This document shows, piece after piece, positions 17,930 to 26,106 of a stretch of DNA of 64,000 bases (positions within the stretch are counted from its first letter, which is position 1; every line of letters begins with the position of its first letter). The notes beneath the pieces were generated by a model that was given only the letters and a program-made list of their open reading frames with translations, was not told the origin of the DNA and did no database searches. A program made the translations under genes and the position numbers. This stretch comes from Algihabitans sp965233705 (GTDB lineage: Bacteria > Pseudomonadota > Alphaproteobacteria > Kiloniellales > DSM-21159). The stretch spans positions 558,001 to 622,000 of the forward strand of contig CBDDTF010000003.1 of NCBI GenBank assembly GCA_965233705.1, given 5' to 3'.

Positions 17930-18235
17930 ATGGCGAAGAAGTCAGCGGTAGAGAAGAACAAGCGGCGCCGGAAGATGGTCGCGCAGGCTGCGGCCAAGCG
18001 CGCGCAGCTCAAGGCAGTCGGCTACGATCGGACGCTGCCGCCAGAGGAGCGTTTCCAGGCGTTCCTGAAGTTGGCGGAACTGCCGCGCAATTCCTCGAAG
18101 ACGCGCATCCGCAATCGGTGCGAGGTGACCGGCCGTCCGCGCGGCTATTACCGGCGCCTGAAGATGTCGCGTATCGCCCTGCGCGACCTGGCCTCCAACG
18201 GCCAGATCCCGGGCATGGTCAAGTCGAGCTGGTAA
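17930..18235 (+). CDS. rpsN: Small subunit ribosomal protein S14, zinc-free long form
   Basis: S14, 101 residues, is of the long type without a CxxC-CxxC zinc ribbon (only RNRCEVTGRPRGYYR remains). It starts MAKKSAVEKNKRRRK. It assembles late into the 30S head. No short zinc-type paralogue is seen in the window. Confidence 0.97.
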   Translation: MAKKSAVEKNKRRRKMVAQAAAKRAQLKAVGYDRTLPPEERFQAFLKLAELPRNSSKTRIRNRCEVTGRPRGYYRRLKMSRIALRDLASNGQIPGMVKSSW

Positions 18236-18253
18236 GGAAGGAGTAGCGGCGTC

Positions 18254-18652
18254 ATGGCCATGAGCGATCCCCTCGGGGACCTGCTGACCCGCATTCGCAA
18301 CGCGCAGCGCGCCGGCAAGTCCGTTATTCTCACGCCGCATTCCAGGTTGCGACTGAACGTCCTGGAGGTGCTGCAGCGCGAGGGCTACATTCGCGGTTTC
18401 GCCGAAGGCAGCGACGAGCGCGGCCATCCGCAGATCGAGGTGCAGCTGAAGTATCACGACGGCGCCCCGGTGATCCGCGAGATCGCGCGCGTGTCCAAGC
18501 CGGGCCGGCGGGTCTACTCGAAGATCAAGGAGCTGCCGCGCTTCTACAACGGTCTGGGGATCGCCATCCTCTCGACGCCCAAGGGCGTGATGGCCGATCA
18601 CCAGGCGCGGGCCGAGAACGTGGGCGGCGAGGTGCTCTGCCGCGTCTTCTAA
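18254..18652 (+). CDS. rpsH: Small subunit ribosomal protein S8
   Basis: S8, 132 residues, binds the 16S central domain and represses the spc operon in E. coli. It begins MAMSDPLGDLLTRIRNAQRAGK and ends GGEVLCRVF, as expected for the family. Confidence 0.98.
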   Translation: MAMSDPLGDLLTRIRNAQRAGKSVILTPHSRLRLNVLEVLQREGYIRGFAEGSDERGHPQIEVQLKYHDGAPVIREIARVSKPGRRVYSKIKELPRFYNGLGIAILSTPKGVMADHQARAENVGGEVLCRVF

Positions 18653-18689
18653 GGCGCCGGCGGACGGTTTCGAACGGAGTGAGAGTCAC

Positions 18690-19223
18690 ATGTCGCGCGT
18701 AGGCAAGAACCCGGTCGAGGTGCCCGACGGCGTCGAGGTCAAGGTCGATGGCCTGACGGTCTCGGCCAAGGGCAAGCTGGGCGAGCTCAGCTACACCGCC
18801 ACCGACGACGTCAGCCTGAAGCTGGAAGACGGCAAGGTCACGGTGACGCCGGTCGACGAGTCCAAGAAGGCCCGGGCCATGTGGGGCACGGCGCGCGCGC
18901 GGATCCAGAACCTGGTGACCGGCGTGAGCCAGGGCTTCACCCGTGACCTGGAGATCACCGGCGTGGGCTACCGTGCGGCGGTCCAGGGCAAGACCCTGAA
19001 CCTGCAGCTCGGCTACAGCCACGACATCAACTATCCGATCCCCGAGGGTCTGACCGTGAAGTGCGAGCGGCCCACGGCGATCTCGATCCACGGGGCGGAC
19101 AAGCAGCTCGTCGGCCAGATGGCGGCGGTGGTGCGCGCGATGCGCGGGCCGGAGCCCTACAAGGGCAAGGGCGTGCGCTACGCCGACGAGCAGATCATCC
19201 GCAAGGAAGGCAAGAAGAAGTAA
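18690..19223 (+). CDS. rplF: Large subunit ribosomal protein L6
   Basis: L6, 177 residues, lies near the sarcin-ricin loop and the factor-binding site. It starts MSRVGKNPVEVPDGVEV and includes the C-terminal conserved GPEPYKGKGVRYADEQIIRKEGKKK region. rplR starts 5 bp later. Confidence 0.98.
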   Translation: MSRVGKNPVEVPDGVEVKVDGLTVSAKGKLGELSYTATDDVSLKLEDGKVTVTPVDESKKARAMWGTARARIQNLVTGVSQGFTRDLEITGVGYRAAVQGKTLNLQLGYSHDINYPIPEGLTVKCERPTAISIHGADKQLVGQMAAVVRAMRGPEPYKGKGVRYADEQIIRKEGKKK

Positions 19224-19228
19224 CGGCC

Positions 19229-19591
19229 ATGCTGAACAAATTCAGGGTTCTGCGGCGCCGCGCGCGCCGGGTGCGCGACGATCTGCGCAAGAAGTCTCGT
19301 GGCCGTCCGCGGCTGAGCGTCTTCCGCTCGTCGAAGCACATCTACGCCCAGGTGATCGACGACACGCAGGGGATCACGCTGGCTTCGGCTTCCAGCCTGG
19401 AGAAGGACCTGCGCGGCCAGCTCAAGACCGGCGCCGACAAGTCGGCGGCCGAGACGGTCGGCAAGCTGCTGGCCGAGCGCGCCAAGGCCAAGGGCGTCGA
19501 GCAGGTGGTGTTCGACCGTGGTGGCTACCTCTACCACGGCCGGGTCAAGGCGCTGGCCGACGCCGCGCGCAACGGCGGCCTGAGCTTCTAA
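19229..19591 (+). CDS. rplR: Large subunit ribosomal protein L18
   Basis: L18, 120 residues, binds 5S rRNA with L5. I choose the ATG at 19229 (MLNKFRVLRRRARRVRDDLRKK), 5 bp after rplF. The longer open frame upstream only reads across rplF. The conserved RPRLSVFRSSKHIYAQVIDD and the end FDRGGYLYHGRVKALADAARNGGLSF-type C-terminus confirm it. Confidence 0.98.
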   Translation: MLNKFRVLRRRARRVRDDLRKKSRGRPRLSVFRSSKHIYAQVIDDTQGITLASASSLEKDLRGQLKTGADKSAAETVGKLLAERAKAKGVEQVVFDRGGYLYHGRVKALADAARNGGLSF

Positions 19592-19628
19592 GGCGGGTCC
19601 GCAGCGAGCAGGAACGGGATTTAGAGAT

Positions 19629-20186
19629 ATGGCACGACCCCAACGCGACGACCGCCGGGAAGACTCGGACATCGTCGATAAGCTCGTCGGCATCAACCGC
19701 GTGGCCAAGGTGGTCAAGGGCGGCCGCCGCTTCGGCTTCGCCGCCCTGGTGGTGGTCGGCGACCAGCGCGGCCGCGTCGGCTTCGGCCACGGCAAGGCGC
19801 GCGAGGTGCCCGAGGCGATCCGCAAGGCCACCGAGTCCGCCAAGAAGGGCATGATCCGCGTGCCGCTGCGCGAGGGCCGCACGCTGCATCATGACATGCG
19901 CGGCGTCTTCGGCGCCGGCAAGATCGTGATGCGCGCCGCGCCTCCGGGCACCGGCATCATCGCCGGCGGGCCGATGCGCGCGATCTTCGAGTGCCTGGGC
20001 GTGCAGGACGTGGTCGCGAAGTCGACCGGGACCCAGAACCCCTACAACATGATCCAGGCGACCTTCGAGGCGCTGAAGGAGATCCAGTCGCCCCGCATGG
20101 TGGCGCAGCGCCGCGGCAAGAAGGTCTCCGACGTCGTCGGCAAGCGCGAGGATCAGGCCTCGACCGGCGCCGAGATCACGGAGTAA
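19629..20186 (+). CDS. rpsE: Small subunit ribosomal protein S5
   Basis: S5, 185 residues, is involved in decoding accuracy and mRNA unwinding. The double-stranded-RNA-binding fold is visible in DIVDKLVGINRVAKVVKGGRR, followed by the GKAREVPEAIRKATESAKKG segment. The residues in the loop where spectinomycin-resistance changes occur (VVKGGRRFGF) look wild type. Confidence 0.98.
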   Translation: MARPQRDDRREDSDIVDKLVGINRVAKVVKGGRRFGFAALVVVGDQRGRVGFGHGKAREVPEAIRKATESAKKGMIRVPLREGRTLHHDMRGVFGAGKIVMRAAPPGTGIIAGGPMRAIFECLGVQDVVAKSTGTQNPYNMIQATFEALKEIQSPRMVAQRRGKKVSDVVGKREDQASTGAEITE

Positions 20187-20191
20187 GGACC

Positions 20192-20380
20192 ATGGCGGCT
20201 AGCAAGAAGACCGTGAAGGTGCAGCAGATCCGCAGCGGCTTCGGCCGCAAGCCGGGCCAGCAGGACACCCTGAAGGGGCTGGGTCTGCGTCGCATCGGCC
20301 ATGTGCGCGAGCTGGAGGACACCCCGGCGGTGCGCGGCATGATCGAGAAGATTCCCCACCTGGTGCGGGTGGTCGAGTAA
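20192..20380 (+). CDS. rpmD: Large subunit ribosomal protein L30
   Basis: L30, 62 residues, lies between rpsE (5 bp upstream) and rplO, its normal place. The ATG at 20192 gives MAASKKTVKVQQIRSGFG, followed by the core GLGLRRIGHVRELEDTPAVRG. The length is typical. Confidence 0.97.
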   Translation: MAASKKTVKVQQIRSGFGRKPGQQDTLKGLGLRRIGHVRELEDTPAVRGMIEKIPHLVRVVE

Positions 20381-20444
20381 GCCTGCCGCGGCAGGGCGCG
20401 CGCCGCGGGACGGCGCCGCGAGGACTGAGAAGGACGTAGGTGCG

Positions 20445-20954
20445 ATGAAGCTCAACGAGCTGGCTGACAATCCAGGTGCCCGCAAGGCGCGCAAGCGCGT
20501 CGGCCGCGGCATCGGCTCCGGCCTGGGCAAGACCGCGGGCAAGGGCCACAAGGGCGCCAAGGCGCGCAGCGGCGTGGCGATCAAGGGCTTCGAGGGCGGT
20601 CAGATGCCGCTGCACCGGCGTCTGCCCAAGCGCGGCTTCAACAACATCTTCCGCCGCGACTACGTCGAGGTGAACCTCGACCGCCTGCAGGCCGCGATCG
20701 ACGCCGGCAAGCTGGACGCGGCGCAGCCGATCGACGCCGCCGCCATGCAGGCCGCCGGACTGTTCAAAAAGTCGCGGGACGGCGTGCGCCTGCTTGCGAA
20801 GGGCGCTGTGACGTCCAAAATCAATGTGACCGTGGCCGGCGCCTCGAAGGCGGCGGTGGAGGCCGTCGAGAAGGCTGGCGGCTCCGTCACGGTAACCGCC
20901 CCGAAGCCGGTCGCCGCCGAAGCCGGTGGCGAGAACGCCGGGGAGTCGGCGTAA
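20445..20954 (+). CDS. rplO: Large subunit ribosomal protein L15
   Basis: L15, 169 residues, is a late-assembly protein with the glycine-rich N-terminus GARKARKRVGRGIGSGLGKT. The C-terminal globular domain includes GASKAAVEAVEKAGGSVTV, and a short Ala/Gly/Glu tail follows. It precedes secY by 100 bp. That gap contains a small inverted repeat (CGGATCGG / CCGATCCG) but no clear terminator. Confidence 0.97.
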   Translation: MKLNELADNPGARKARKRVGRGIGSGLGKTAGKGHKGAKARSGVAIKGFEGGQMPLHRRLPKRGFNNIFRRDYVEVNLDRLQAAIDAGKLDAAQPIDAAAMQAAGLFKKSRDGVRLLAKGAVTSKINVTVAGASKAAVEAVEKAGGSVTVTAPKPVAAEAGGENAGESA

Positions 20955-21054
20955 CCGCAGGGCCTGATCGTCGGATCGGGCCGCGGTCCGATCCGCGAAG
21001 ACGCGCCCCGCTCGCCCGGGTGGCTGGCGGGGCCCAGGACCGAGACGAGGGATC

Positions 21055-22398
21055 ATGGCCTCAGCCGCCGAACAGCTCGCCGCCAACATCAACTTCGGCG
21101 CCATCGCCAAGGCGACCGAGCTCAAGCAGCGCATCTGGTTCACGCTGGCCGCGCTGATCGTCTACCGCCTGGGCACCTACATCCCGGTGCCCGGCATCGA
21201 TCCGGCGCAGCTCGCGCTGATCTTCGAGCAGCACCAGGGCGGCGTGCTCGGGGTGTTCGACATGTTCGCCGGCGGGGCGCTGGGGCGGATGACGATCTTC
21301 GCCCTGAACATCATGCCCTACATCTCGGCGGCCATTATCATGCAGCTGCTGACGGCGGTGAATCCGACCCTGGAGCAGCTCAAGAAGGAAGGCGAGAGCG
21401 GCCGGAAGAAGATCAACCAGTACACCCGCTACGGCACGGTGGTGCTGGCGATGTTCCAGTCGTACGGCATCGCCGTCGGCCTGGAGAACATGGGCGGCCC
21501 CGGTGGGTCGGCGGTGATCGACCCGGGTCTGTTCTTCCGGGTGACCACGGTGATCACGCTGACCGGCGGCACGATCTTCCTGATGTGGCTGGGCGAGCAG
21601 ATCACCCAGCGCGGCGTGGGCAACGGCATCTCGCTGATCATCTTCGCCGGCATTGTCGCCAACCTGCCCTTCGCCCTGGCCTCGACTCTGGAGCTGGGCC
21701 GCACCGGCGCGCTGTCGACCGGCTTCATCCTCTTCATCATGCTGATGGCAGTGGCGGTGATCGCCTTCATCGTCTTTATGGAGCGGGCGCAGCGCCGGAT
21801 CCTGGTGCAGTATCCGAAGCGCCAGGTGGGCAACAAGATGTTCGGCGGCGAGTCCTCGCACCTGCCGCTGAAGCTGAACCCGGCCGGCGTGATCCCGCCG
21901 ATCTTCGCCTCCTCGCTGCTGCTGATGCCGCTGACCGTGGCCGGCTTCTCGGGTGGCGAAGCGGGCGGCTGGCTCGGCCTGGTGACGGCCTACCTGGGCC
22001 ATGGCCAGCCGCTCTACATGGCGCTCTATGTCGGGCTGATCATCTTCTTCGCCTTCTTCTACACGGCGATCGTCTTCAACCCGGCGGACACGGCCGAGAA
22101 CCTGCGCAAGCACGGCGGCTTCATTCCGGGCATCCGGCCGGGCAAGAACACCACCGACTACCTGAACCACGTGCTGATGCGCCTGGTCACGGTCGGCTCG
22201 CTCTACCTGGCGCTGGTCTGCCTGCTGCCGGAGCTGCTGATCAGCCAGTACTCGGTGCCGTTCTACTTCGGCGGCACCAGCCTGCTGATCGTGGTGTCGG
22301 TCACCATGGACACGGTGGCGCAGGTCCACTCGCACCTGCTGGCGCACCAGTACGAAGGCCTCGTCAAGAAGGCGAAGCTGAGGGGGAGGCGCGGATGA
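21055..22398 (+). CDS. secY: Protein translocase subunit SecY
   Basis: SecY, 447 residues, is the ten-helix channel of the Sec translocon in the inner membrane. It works with SecE, SecG and SecA. It opens MASAAEQLAANINFGAIAKA and includes LGTYIPVPGIDP and the plug region. Conserved YYPKRQ-like (VQYPKRQVGNK) and GIRPGKNTTDYL segments are present. As in other alphaproteobacteria it is the last gene of the spc group, followed by adk rather than rpmJ. The stop overlaps the adk start by 4 bases. Confidence 0.98.
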   Translation: MASAAEQLAANINFGAIAKATELKQRIWFTLAALIVYRLGTYIPVPGIDPAQLALIFEQHQGGVLGVFDMFAGGALGRMTIFALNIMPYISAAIIMQLLTAVNPTLEQLKKEGESGRKKINQYTRYGTVVLAMFQSYGIAVGLENMGGPGGSAVIDPGLFFRVTTVITLTGGTIFLMWLGEQITQRGVGNGISLIIFAGIVANLPFALASTLELGRTGALSTGFILFIMLMAVAVIAFIVFMERAQRRILVQYPKRQVGNKMFGGESSHLPLKLNPAGVIPPIFASSLLLMPLTVAGFSGGEAGGWLGLVTAYLGHGQPLYMALYVGLIIFFAFFYTAIVFNPADTAENLRKHGGFIPGIRPGKNTTDYLNHVLMRLVTVGSLYLALVCLLPELLISQYSVPFYFGGTSLLIVVSVTMDTVAQVHSHLLAHQYEGLVKKAKLRGRRG

Positions 22399-22970
22399 AC
22401 ATCATCTTGCTCGGCCCGCCGGGCGCCGGGAAGGGCACTCAGGCCAAGCGTCTGGAGGAGCGGCACGGCCTCAAGCAGCTCTCGACCGGAGACATGCTGC
22501 GCGCCGCCGCCGCGTCCGGCAGCGAGCTGGGCCGGCAGGCCAAGCAGATCATGGACGCCGGGCAGCTTATGCCTGACGACCTGATGGTCGAGATGATCGC
22601 CGAGCGGATCGACCAGCCGGATTGCGCCAAGGGGTTCATCCTGGACGGTTTTCCGCGCACCGTTCGGCAGGCCGAGGCGCTCGACGAGATGCTGGCGGCC
22701 AAGGGGCTGAAGCTGGATGCGGTGATCGAGGTGAAGGTGGCCGACGCGGTTCTGGTCGACCGGATCAACACCCGGATCTCGCAGTCCCAGGCGGCCCGTT
22801 CGGACGACAACGTCGAGACGCTGAAAAAGCGGCTGGCGGTCTACCACGAGCAGACCGCGCCGATCCTGCCCTACTACGAGCGGCAGGGCCGGCTGATCAC
22901 GGTCGACGGCATGAAGCCGATCGACACGGTGAGCGAGGAGATCGAGTCGATTCTCGCCGAGGCCGCCTGA
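22395..22970 (+). CDS. adk: Adenylate kinase, short form
   Basis: Adenylate kinase converts ATP + AMP to 2 ADP. The P loop GPPGAGKGTQ is at residues 7-16, the AMP-binding LSTGDMLR follows at about residue 30, and DGFPRT is at about residue 83. At 191 residues it is the short variant: the LID insertion, and any zinc site in it, is missing, and the region reads ISQSQAARSDDNVETL. The start overlaps secY (ATGA), so it is translationally coupled to the translocon gene. The next operon has its own promoter at 23030. Confidence 0.98.
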   Translation: MNIILLGPPGAGKGTQAKRLEERHGLKQLSTGDMLRAAAASGSELGRQAKQIMDAGQLMPDDLMVEMIAERIDQPDCAKGFILDGFPRTVRQAEALDEMLAAKGLKLDAVIEVKVADAVLVDRINTRISQSQAARSDDNVETLKKRLAVYHEQTAPILPYYERQGRLITVDGMKPIDTVSEEIESILAEAA

Positions 22971-23029
22971 AGGCGCGCCGGGCGGGACGGGCTCGACCGA
23001 CGAGAGACGGGCGAAAGCCCGGTTGCGCC

Positions 23030-23057
23030 TTGACGGGGCGTGCGGAATTCCTATAAT
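23030..23057 (+). promoter_or_regulatory. Strong sigma-70 type promoter of rpsM-rpsK-rpoA-rplQ
   Basis: TTGACG (23030-23035) and a perfect TATAAT (23052-23057) are spaced by 16 bp in the 189-bp gap after adk. The predicted start lies about 95 bp before rpsM, leaving a leader with a short GC-rich inverted repeat. Confidence 0.85.
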
Positions 23058-23159
23058 CCGCGCTCCCTCGGCGAGGCGCAGTCGCCGGGGTTTTCGCTTT
23101 GGGATAAAGCTGACGGGCGCCCGCGGGCCGCGGGCGTTCGGTTTTGGGGAGACCACAAC

Positions 23160-23537
23160 GTGGCTCGTATTGCTGGTGTCAACATTCCAACCAACAAGCG
23201 CGTGCACGTCGCGTTGACGTACATCCACGGCATCGGCCCGGCGAAGGCGCAGGAGATCTGCGGCAAGGTCGGCATTGTCGACAGCCGCCGCGTCAACGAG
23301 CTGACGGACGACGAGGTCGTGCGCATCCGCGAGACCATCGACCAGGACTACCTGGTCGAGGGTGATCTGCGCCGGGAAGTCGCGATGAACATCAAGCGGC
23401 TGATGGACCTGGGCTGCTACCGCGGTCTGCGTCACCGCAAGGGGCTGCCGGTCCACGGTCAGCGCACTCACACCAACGCGCGCACGCGCAAGGGGCCGGC
23501 CCGTCCGATCGCGGGCAAGAAGAAGGCCACCCGGTAA
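23160..23537 (+). CDS. rpsM: Small subunit ribosomal protein S13
   Basis: S13, 125 residues, forms inter-subunit bridges in the 30S head. The start is a GTG at 23160 (reads VARIAGVNIPTNKRVHVALTYIHGIG). The open frame extends upstream through the promoter, but nothing there resembles S13. The conserved RHRKGLPVHGQRTHTNARTR and the basic tail are present. It is the first gene of the alpha operon, with no rpsD in it, as usual for alphaproteobacteria. Confidence 0.97.
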   Translation: MARIAGVNIPTNKRVHVALTYIHGIGPAKAQEICGKVGIVDSRRVNELTDDEVVRIRETIDQDYLVEGDLRREVAMNIKRLMDLGCYRGLRHRKGLPVHGQRTHTNARTRKGPARPIAGKKKATR

Positions 23538-23555
23538 GGCATCAGGGCAGAAATC

Positions 23556-23948
23556 ATGGCGAAACCGCAGCAGGCTCGCGTCCGTCGTCGCGAGCGCAAG
23601 AACATCTCCAGCGGCATCGCGCACGTCGTCGCGAGCTTCAACAACACCACGGTGACCATCACCGACGTGCAGGGCAACACCATCTCCTGGTCGTCGGCCG
23701 GCTCGGTCGGCTTCAAGGGTTCGCGTAAGTCGACCCCCTTCGCCGCGCAGATGGCCGCCGAGGATGCCGGCAAGAAGGCCCAGGAGCACGGCATGCGCAC
23801 CCTCGAGGTGAATGTGAAGGGGCCGGGCTCGGGCCGCGAGTCGGCGCTGCGCGCGCTGCAGGCCACCGGGTTCCAGATCACCGCGATTCGCGACGTGACG
23901 CCGGTGCCGCACAACGGCTGCCGTCCGCCCAAGCGCCGGCGCGTCTAG
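23556..23948 (+). CDS. rpsK: Small subunit ribosomal protein S11
   Basis: S11, 130 residues, lies on the 30S platform near the mRNA exit. It begins MAKPQQARVRRRERKNISSG and contains ASFNNTTVTITDVQGN and the C-terminal PVPHNGCRPPKRRRV, all conserved. It lies 18 bp after rpsM. Confidence 0.98.
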   Translation: MAKPQQARVRRRERKNISSGIAHVVASFNNTTVTITDVQGNTISWSSAGSVGFKGSRKSTPFAAQMAAEDAGKKAQEHGMRTLEVNVKGPGSGRESALRALQATGFQITAIRDVTPVPHNGCRPPKRRRV

Positions 23949-24155
23949 CTCCGCGCCCGCCCCGGGGCGGGCCGCGAGGCCCCGCATCACCGCCGCCCGA
24001 CGCATGGGCTGCGCCGCCGGCCGTTGCGAGCGCCGGACGCAGCCGGGACAGGGCGGCCCGCCAGAGGCGCAGGCCGGCGGAGCGCTCTTGTGGGTGCATC
24101 CGCCGCAACGCCGTTTGGCCATCGCTCGCAACCAAGGGCCGAAAGGCTGAAAGCC
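23949..24155 (+). other. Spacer between rpsK and rpoA with a perfect 18-bp palindrome
   Basis: This 207-bp gap holds no gene that I can support. It contains the perfect palindrome GCCCGCCCCGGGGCGGGC at 23955-23972 without a T-run. The frame that later becomes rpoA is open from 24024, but homology starts only at 24156. The palindrome may fold in the mRNA and lower or space expression between S11 and alpha. That is inference. Confidence 0.4.
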
Positions 24156-25172
24156 ATGATGCAGAAAAACTGGACCGAATTGATCAAGCCGAACAAGCTG
24201 GACATCCAGCCCGGCCCCGACGCGCAGCGCTTCGCGAAGGTGGTGGCCGAGCCGCTGGAGCGCGGATTCGGCCTGACTCTGGGCAACGCCCTGCGCCGGG
24301 TGCTGCTCTCGTCGTTGCAGGGGGCGGCGGTGACCGCCGTGCAGATCGACGGCGTGCTGCACGAGTTCTCGTCGATTCCGGGCGTGCGCGAGGACGTCAC
24401 CGACGTCGTCCTCAACATCAAGGCGCTGGCCCTGCGCATGCACGGCGAGGGGCCGAAGCGCATCCGCCTGCGCGCCGACGGCCCGGGCGAGGTGACCGCC
24501 GCGCAGATCGAGACCGGGGCCGACATCGAGGTGATGAACCCGGATCTGACGATCTGCACCCTGGACGACGGGGCGCGGATTGACATGGAGATGACCGTCG
24601 CCATCGGGAAGGGCTACGTGCCGGGCAGTCAGAACCGGCAGGAAGACTCGCCGATCGGCCTGATCCCGGTCGACTCCCTCTTCTCGCCGGTGCGCCGGGT
24701 GGCCTATCGCGTGGAGAACACCCGCGTCGGTCAGGTCACCGACTACGACAAGCTGACCATGGAGGTCGAGACCGACGGCACGGTCAGCCCCGACGATGCC
24801 GTGGCCCTGGCCGCGCGCATCCTGCAGGACCAGCTCCAGCTCTTCATCAACTTCGAGGAGCCGAAGGTCCGCGAGGTCGCCGAGGAGCGCGCCGAGCCGC
24901 CGTTCAACAAGAACCTGCTGCGCAAGGTGGACGAGCTGGAGCTGTCGGTGCGCTCGGCCAACTGCCTGAAGAACGACAACATCATCTACATCGGCGACCT
25001 GGTCCAGAAGACCGAGGCCGAGATGCTGCGCACGCCGAACTTCGGCCGCAAGTCGCTGAACGAGATCAAGGAAGTCCTGGCGCAGATGGGCCTGCACCTG
25101 GGCATGGAGATCCCGGACTGGCCGCCGGACAACATCGAGGATCTGGCGAAGAAGCTGGAGGAGCCCTTCTAG
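24156..25172 (+). CDS. rpoA: RNA polymerase alpha subunit
   Basis: Alpha, 338 residues, dimerises to start RNA polymerase assembly and contacts UP elements and activators. I choose the ATG at 24156 (MMQKNWTELIKPNKLDIQPG), the alphaproteobacterial N-terminus. The N-terminal domain covers roughly residues 1-230. The C-terminal helix-hairpin-helix domain (ELELSVRSANCLKNDNI ... NFGRKSLNEIKEVLAQ) covers about 255-320. The gene is followed immediately by a palindromic repeat element and then rplQ after 220 bp. Confidence 0.99.
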   Translation: MMQKNWTELIKPNKLDIQPGPDAQRFAKVVAEPLERGFGLTLGNALRRVLLSSLQGAAVTAVQIDGVLHEFSSIPGVREDVTDVVLNIKALALRMHGEGPKRIRLRADGPGEVTAAQIETGADIEVMNPDLTICTLDDGARIDMEMTVAIGKGYVPGSQNRQEDSPIGLIPVDSLFSPVRRVAYRVENTRVGQVTDYDKLTMEVETDGTVSPDDAVALAARILQDQLQLFINFEEPKVREVAEERAEPPFNKNLLRKVDELELSVRSANCLKNDNIIYIGDLVQKTEAEMLRTPNFGRKSLNEIKEVLAQMGLHLGMEIPDWPPDNIEDLAKKLEEPF

Positions 25173-25221
25173 AGTGATTTGCGACCGTGTGGGCGCGCGT
25201 CAGCGCGTCCGCCGGCCGCGA
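25173..25221 (+). repeat. Palindromic intergenic element, copy 1 (degenerate)
   Basis: Starting right after the rpoA stop, AGTGATTTGCGACCG and later CAGCGCGTCC...CGCGA match the element found after pccB (37204-37267). The two arms here pair imperfectly (GCGACCG against CGGCCGC). This looks like a decayed copy of a dispersed palindrome. Confidence 0.5.
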
Positions 25222-25392
25222 GAAGCCGCGCCAGAGGCCCCGGAAGCCGGGGCGTTGCTGGCGGGCCTTGTCTAAGGGCCGTTCGGGCCCACCCGCGCGT
25301 ACCGGAGCGGCGGCTTTGGCCGGCGCGAAGGGCGGGCGGCGGCACCATCGGCTTCGCGCCGCGAAGCCCAGCGTGAAGGAAGGAGACCCGGG

Positions 25393-25821
25393 ATGCGTCA
25401 CGGGAAGTCGGGCCGCAAGCTCAATCGCACGGCCTCGCACCGCAAGGCGATGTTCGCGAACATGGCGGCCTCGCTGATCAAGCACGAGCAGATCGTCACG
25501 ACCCTTCCGAAGGCGAAGGAACTGCGCCGCGTCGCCGAGCGCCTGGTGACGCTGGGCAAGAAGGGCGGCCTGGCGCGGCGCCGGCAGGCCTTTGCCACGC
25601 TGCGCAACGACGCCCTGGTGGCCAAGCTGTTCGACGAGCTGGCCGAGCGCTACAAGGAGCGGTCGGGCGGCTACACCCGCGTGCTCAAGGCGGGCTTCCG
25701 CCACGGCGACATGGCGCCGGTCGCGGTGATCGAGCTGGTCGACCGCAACCCCGACGCCAAGGGCCAGGACTCGGGTCCGACGGCCGAGCGCGCCGCCGAG
25801 GAGGACGAGGAGGCGGCGTGA
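25393..25821 (+). CDS. rplQ: Large subunit ribosomal protein L17
   Basis: L17, 142 residues, lies at the bottom of the 50S subunit and follows rpoA in nearly all bacteria. It begins MRHGKSGRKLNRTASHRKAMFANMAASL. The C-terminus has an acidic tail (ERAAEEDEEAA). The 220 bp before it contain several short GC hairpins (GCCCCGG/CCGGGGC at 25237-25253, GGCTTCGC/GCGAAGCC at 25350-25368) but no clear promoter. Confidence 0.98.
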   Translation: MRHGKSGRKLNRTASHRKAMFANMAASLIKHEQIVTTLPKAKELRRVAERLVTLGKKGGLARRRQAFATLRNDALVAKLFDELAERYKERSGGYTRVLKAGFRHGDMAPVAVIELVDRNPDAKGQDSGPTAERAAEEDEEAA

Positions 25822-25851
25822 GCCTCTCCCCGTCCGGCGAGACAGATCAAC

Positions 25852-25884
25852 GGGGGCGGCACCGGCGGTGCCGCCCCCTTGGTC
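25852..25884 (+). terminator. Intrinsic terminator after rplQ
   Basis: A perfect 12-bp stem (GGGGGCGGCACC / GGTGCCGCCCCC) with a 3-base loop is followed by TTGGTCT. It lies 30 bp after the rplQ stop and should close the long ribosomal transcription unit. The tail is only moderately T-rich. Confidence 0.7.
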
Positions 25885-25970
25885 TATCTGCGTCACGGTG
25901 GCAAGTGGGTCTCGGGCGGTTTGCGACCGCGGGGACCCAGTTTGGTGGAGCCCTCGGTCGGGCAAAAGTC

Positions 25971-26026
25971 GCCCGAACCCAGAGGCCCGAACCCAGAGGC
26001 CCGAACCCAGAGGCCCGAACCCAGAG
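25971..26026. repeat. Tandem repeat, four perfect copies of a 14-bp unit
   Basis: The unit GCCCGAACCCAGAG is repeated four times without a mismatch in the space between rplQ and the convergent gene at 26107. The unit length is not a multiple of three and no gene is supported here. It is a minisatellite that could vary in copy number by slippage. Confidence 0.9.
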
Positions 26027-26106
26027 GTTGGCAGTGATGCCCTCCGAGCCAGCGGCTCGCCAGGGCGAGGCCCTCGGGTCCGGCGTGGCGCTCGCGCGGC
26101 GCCGGG

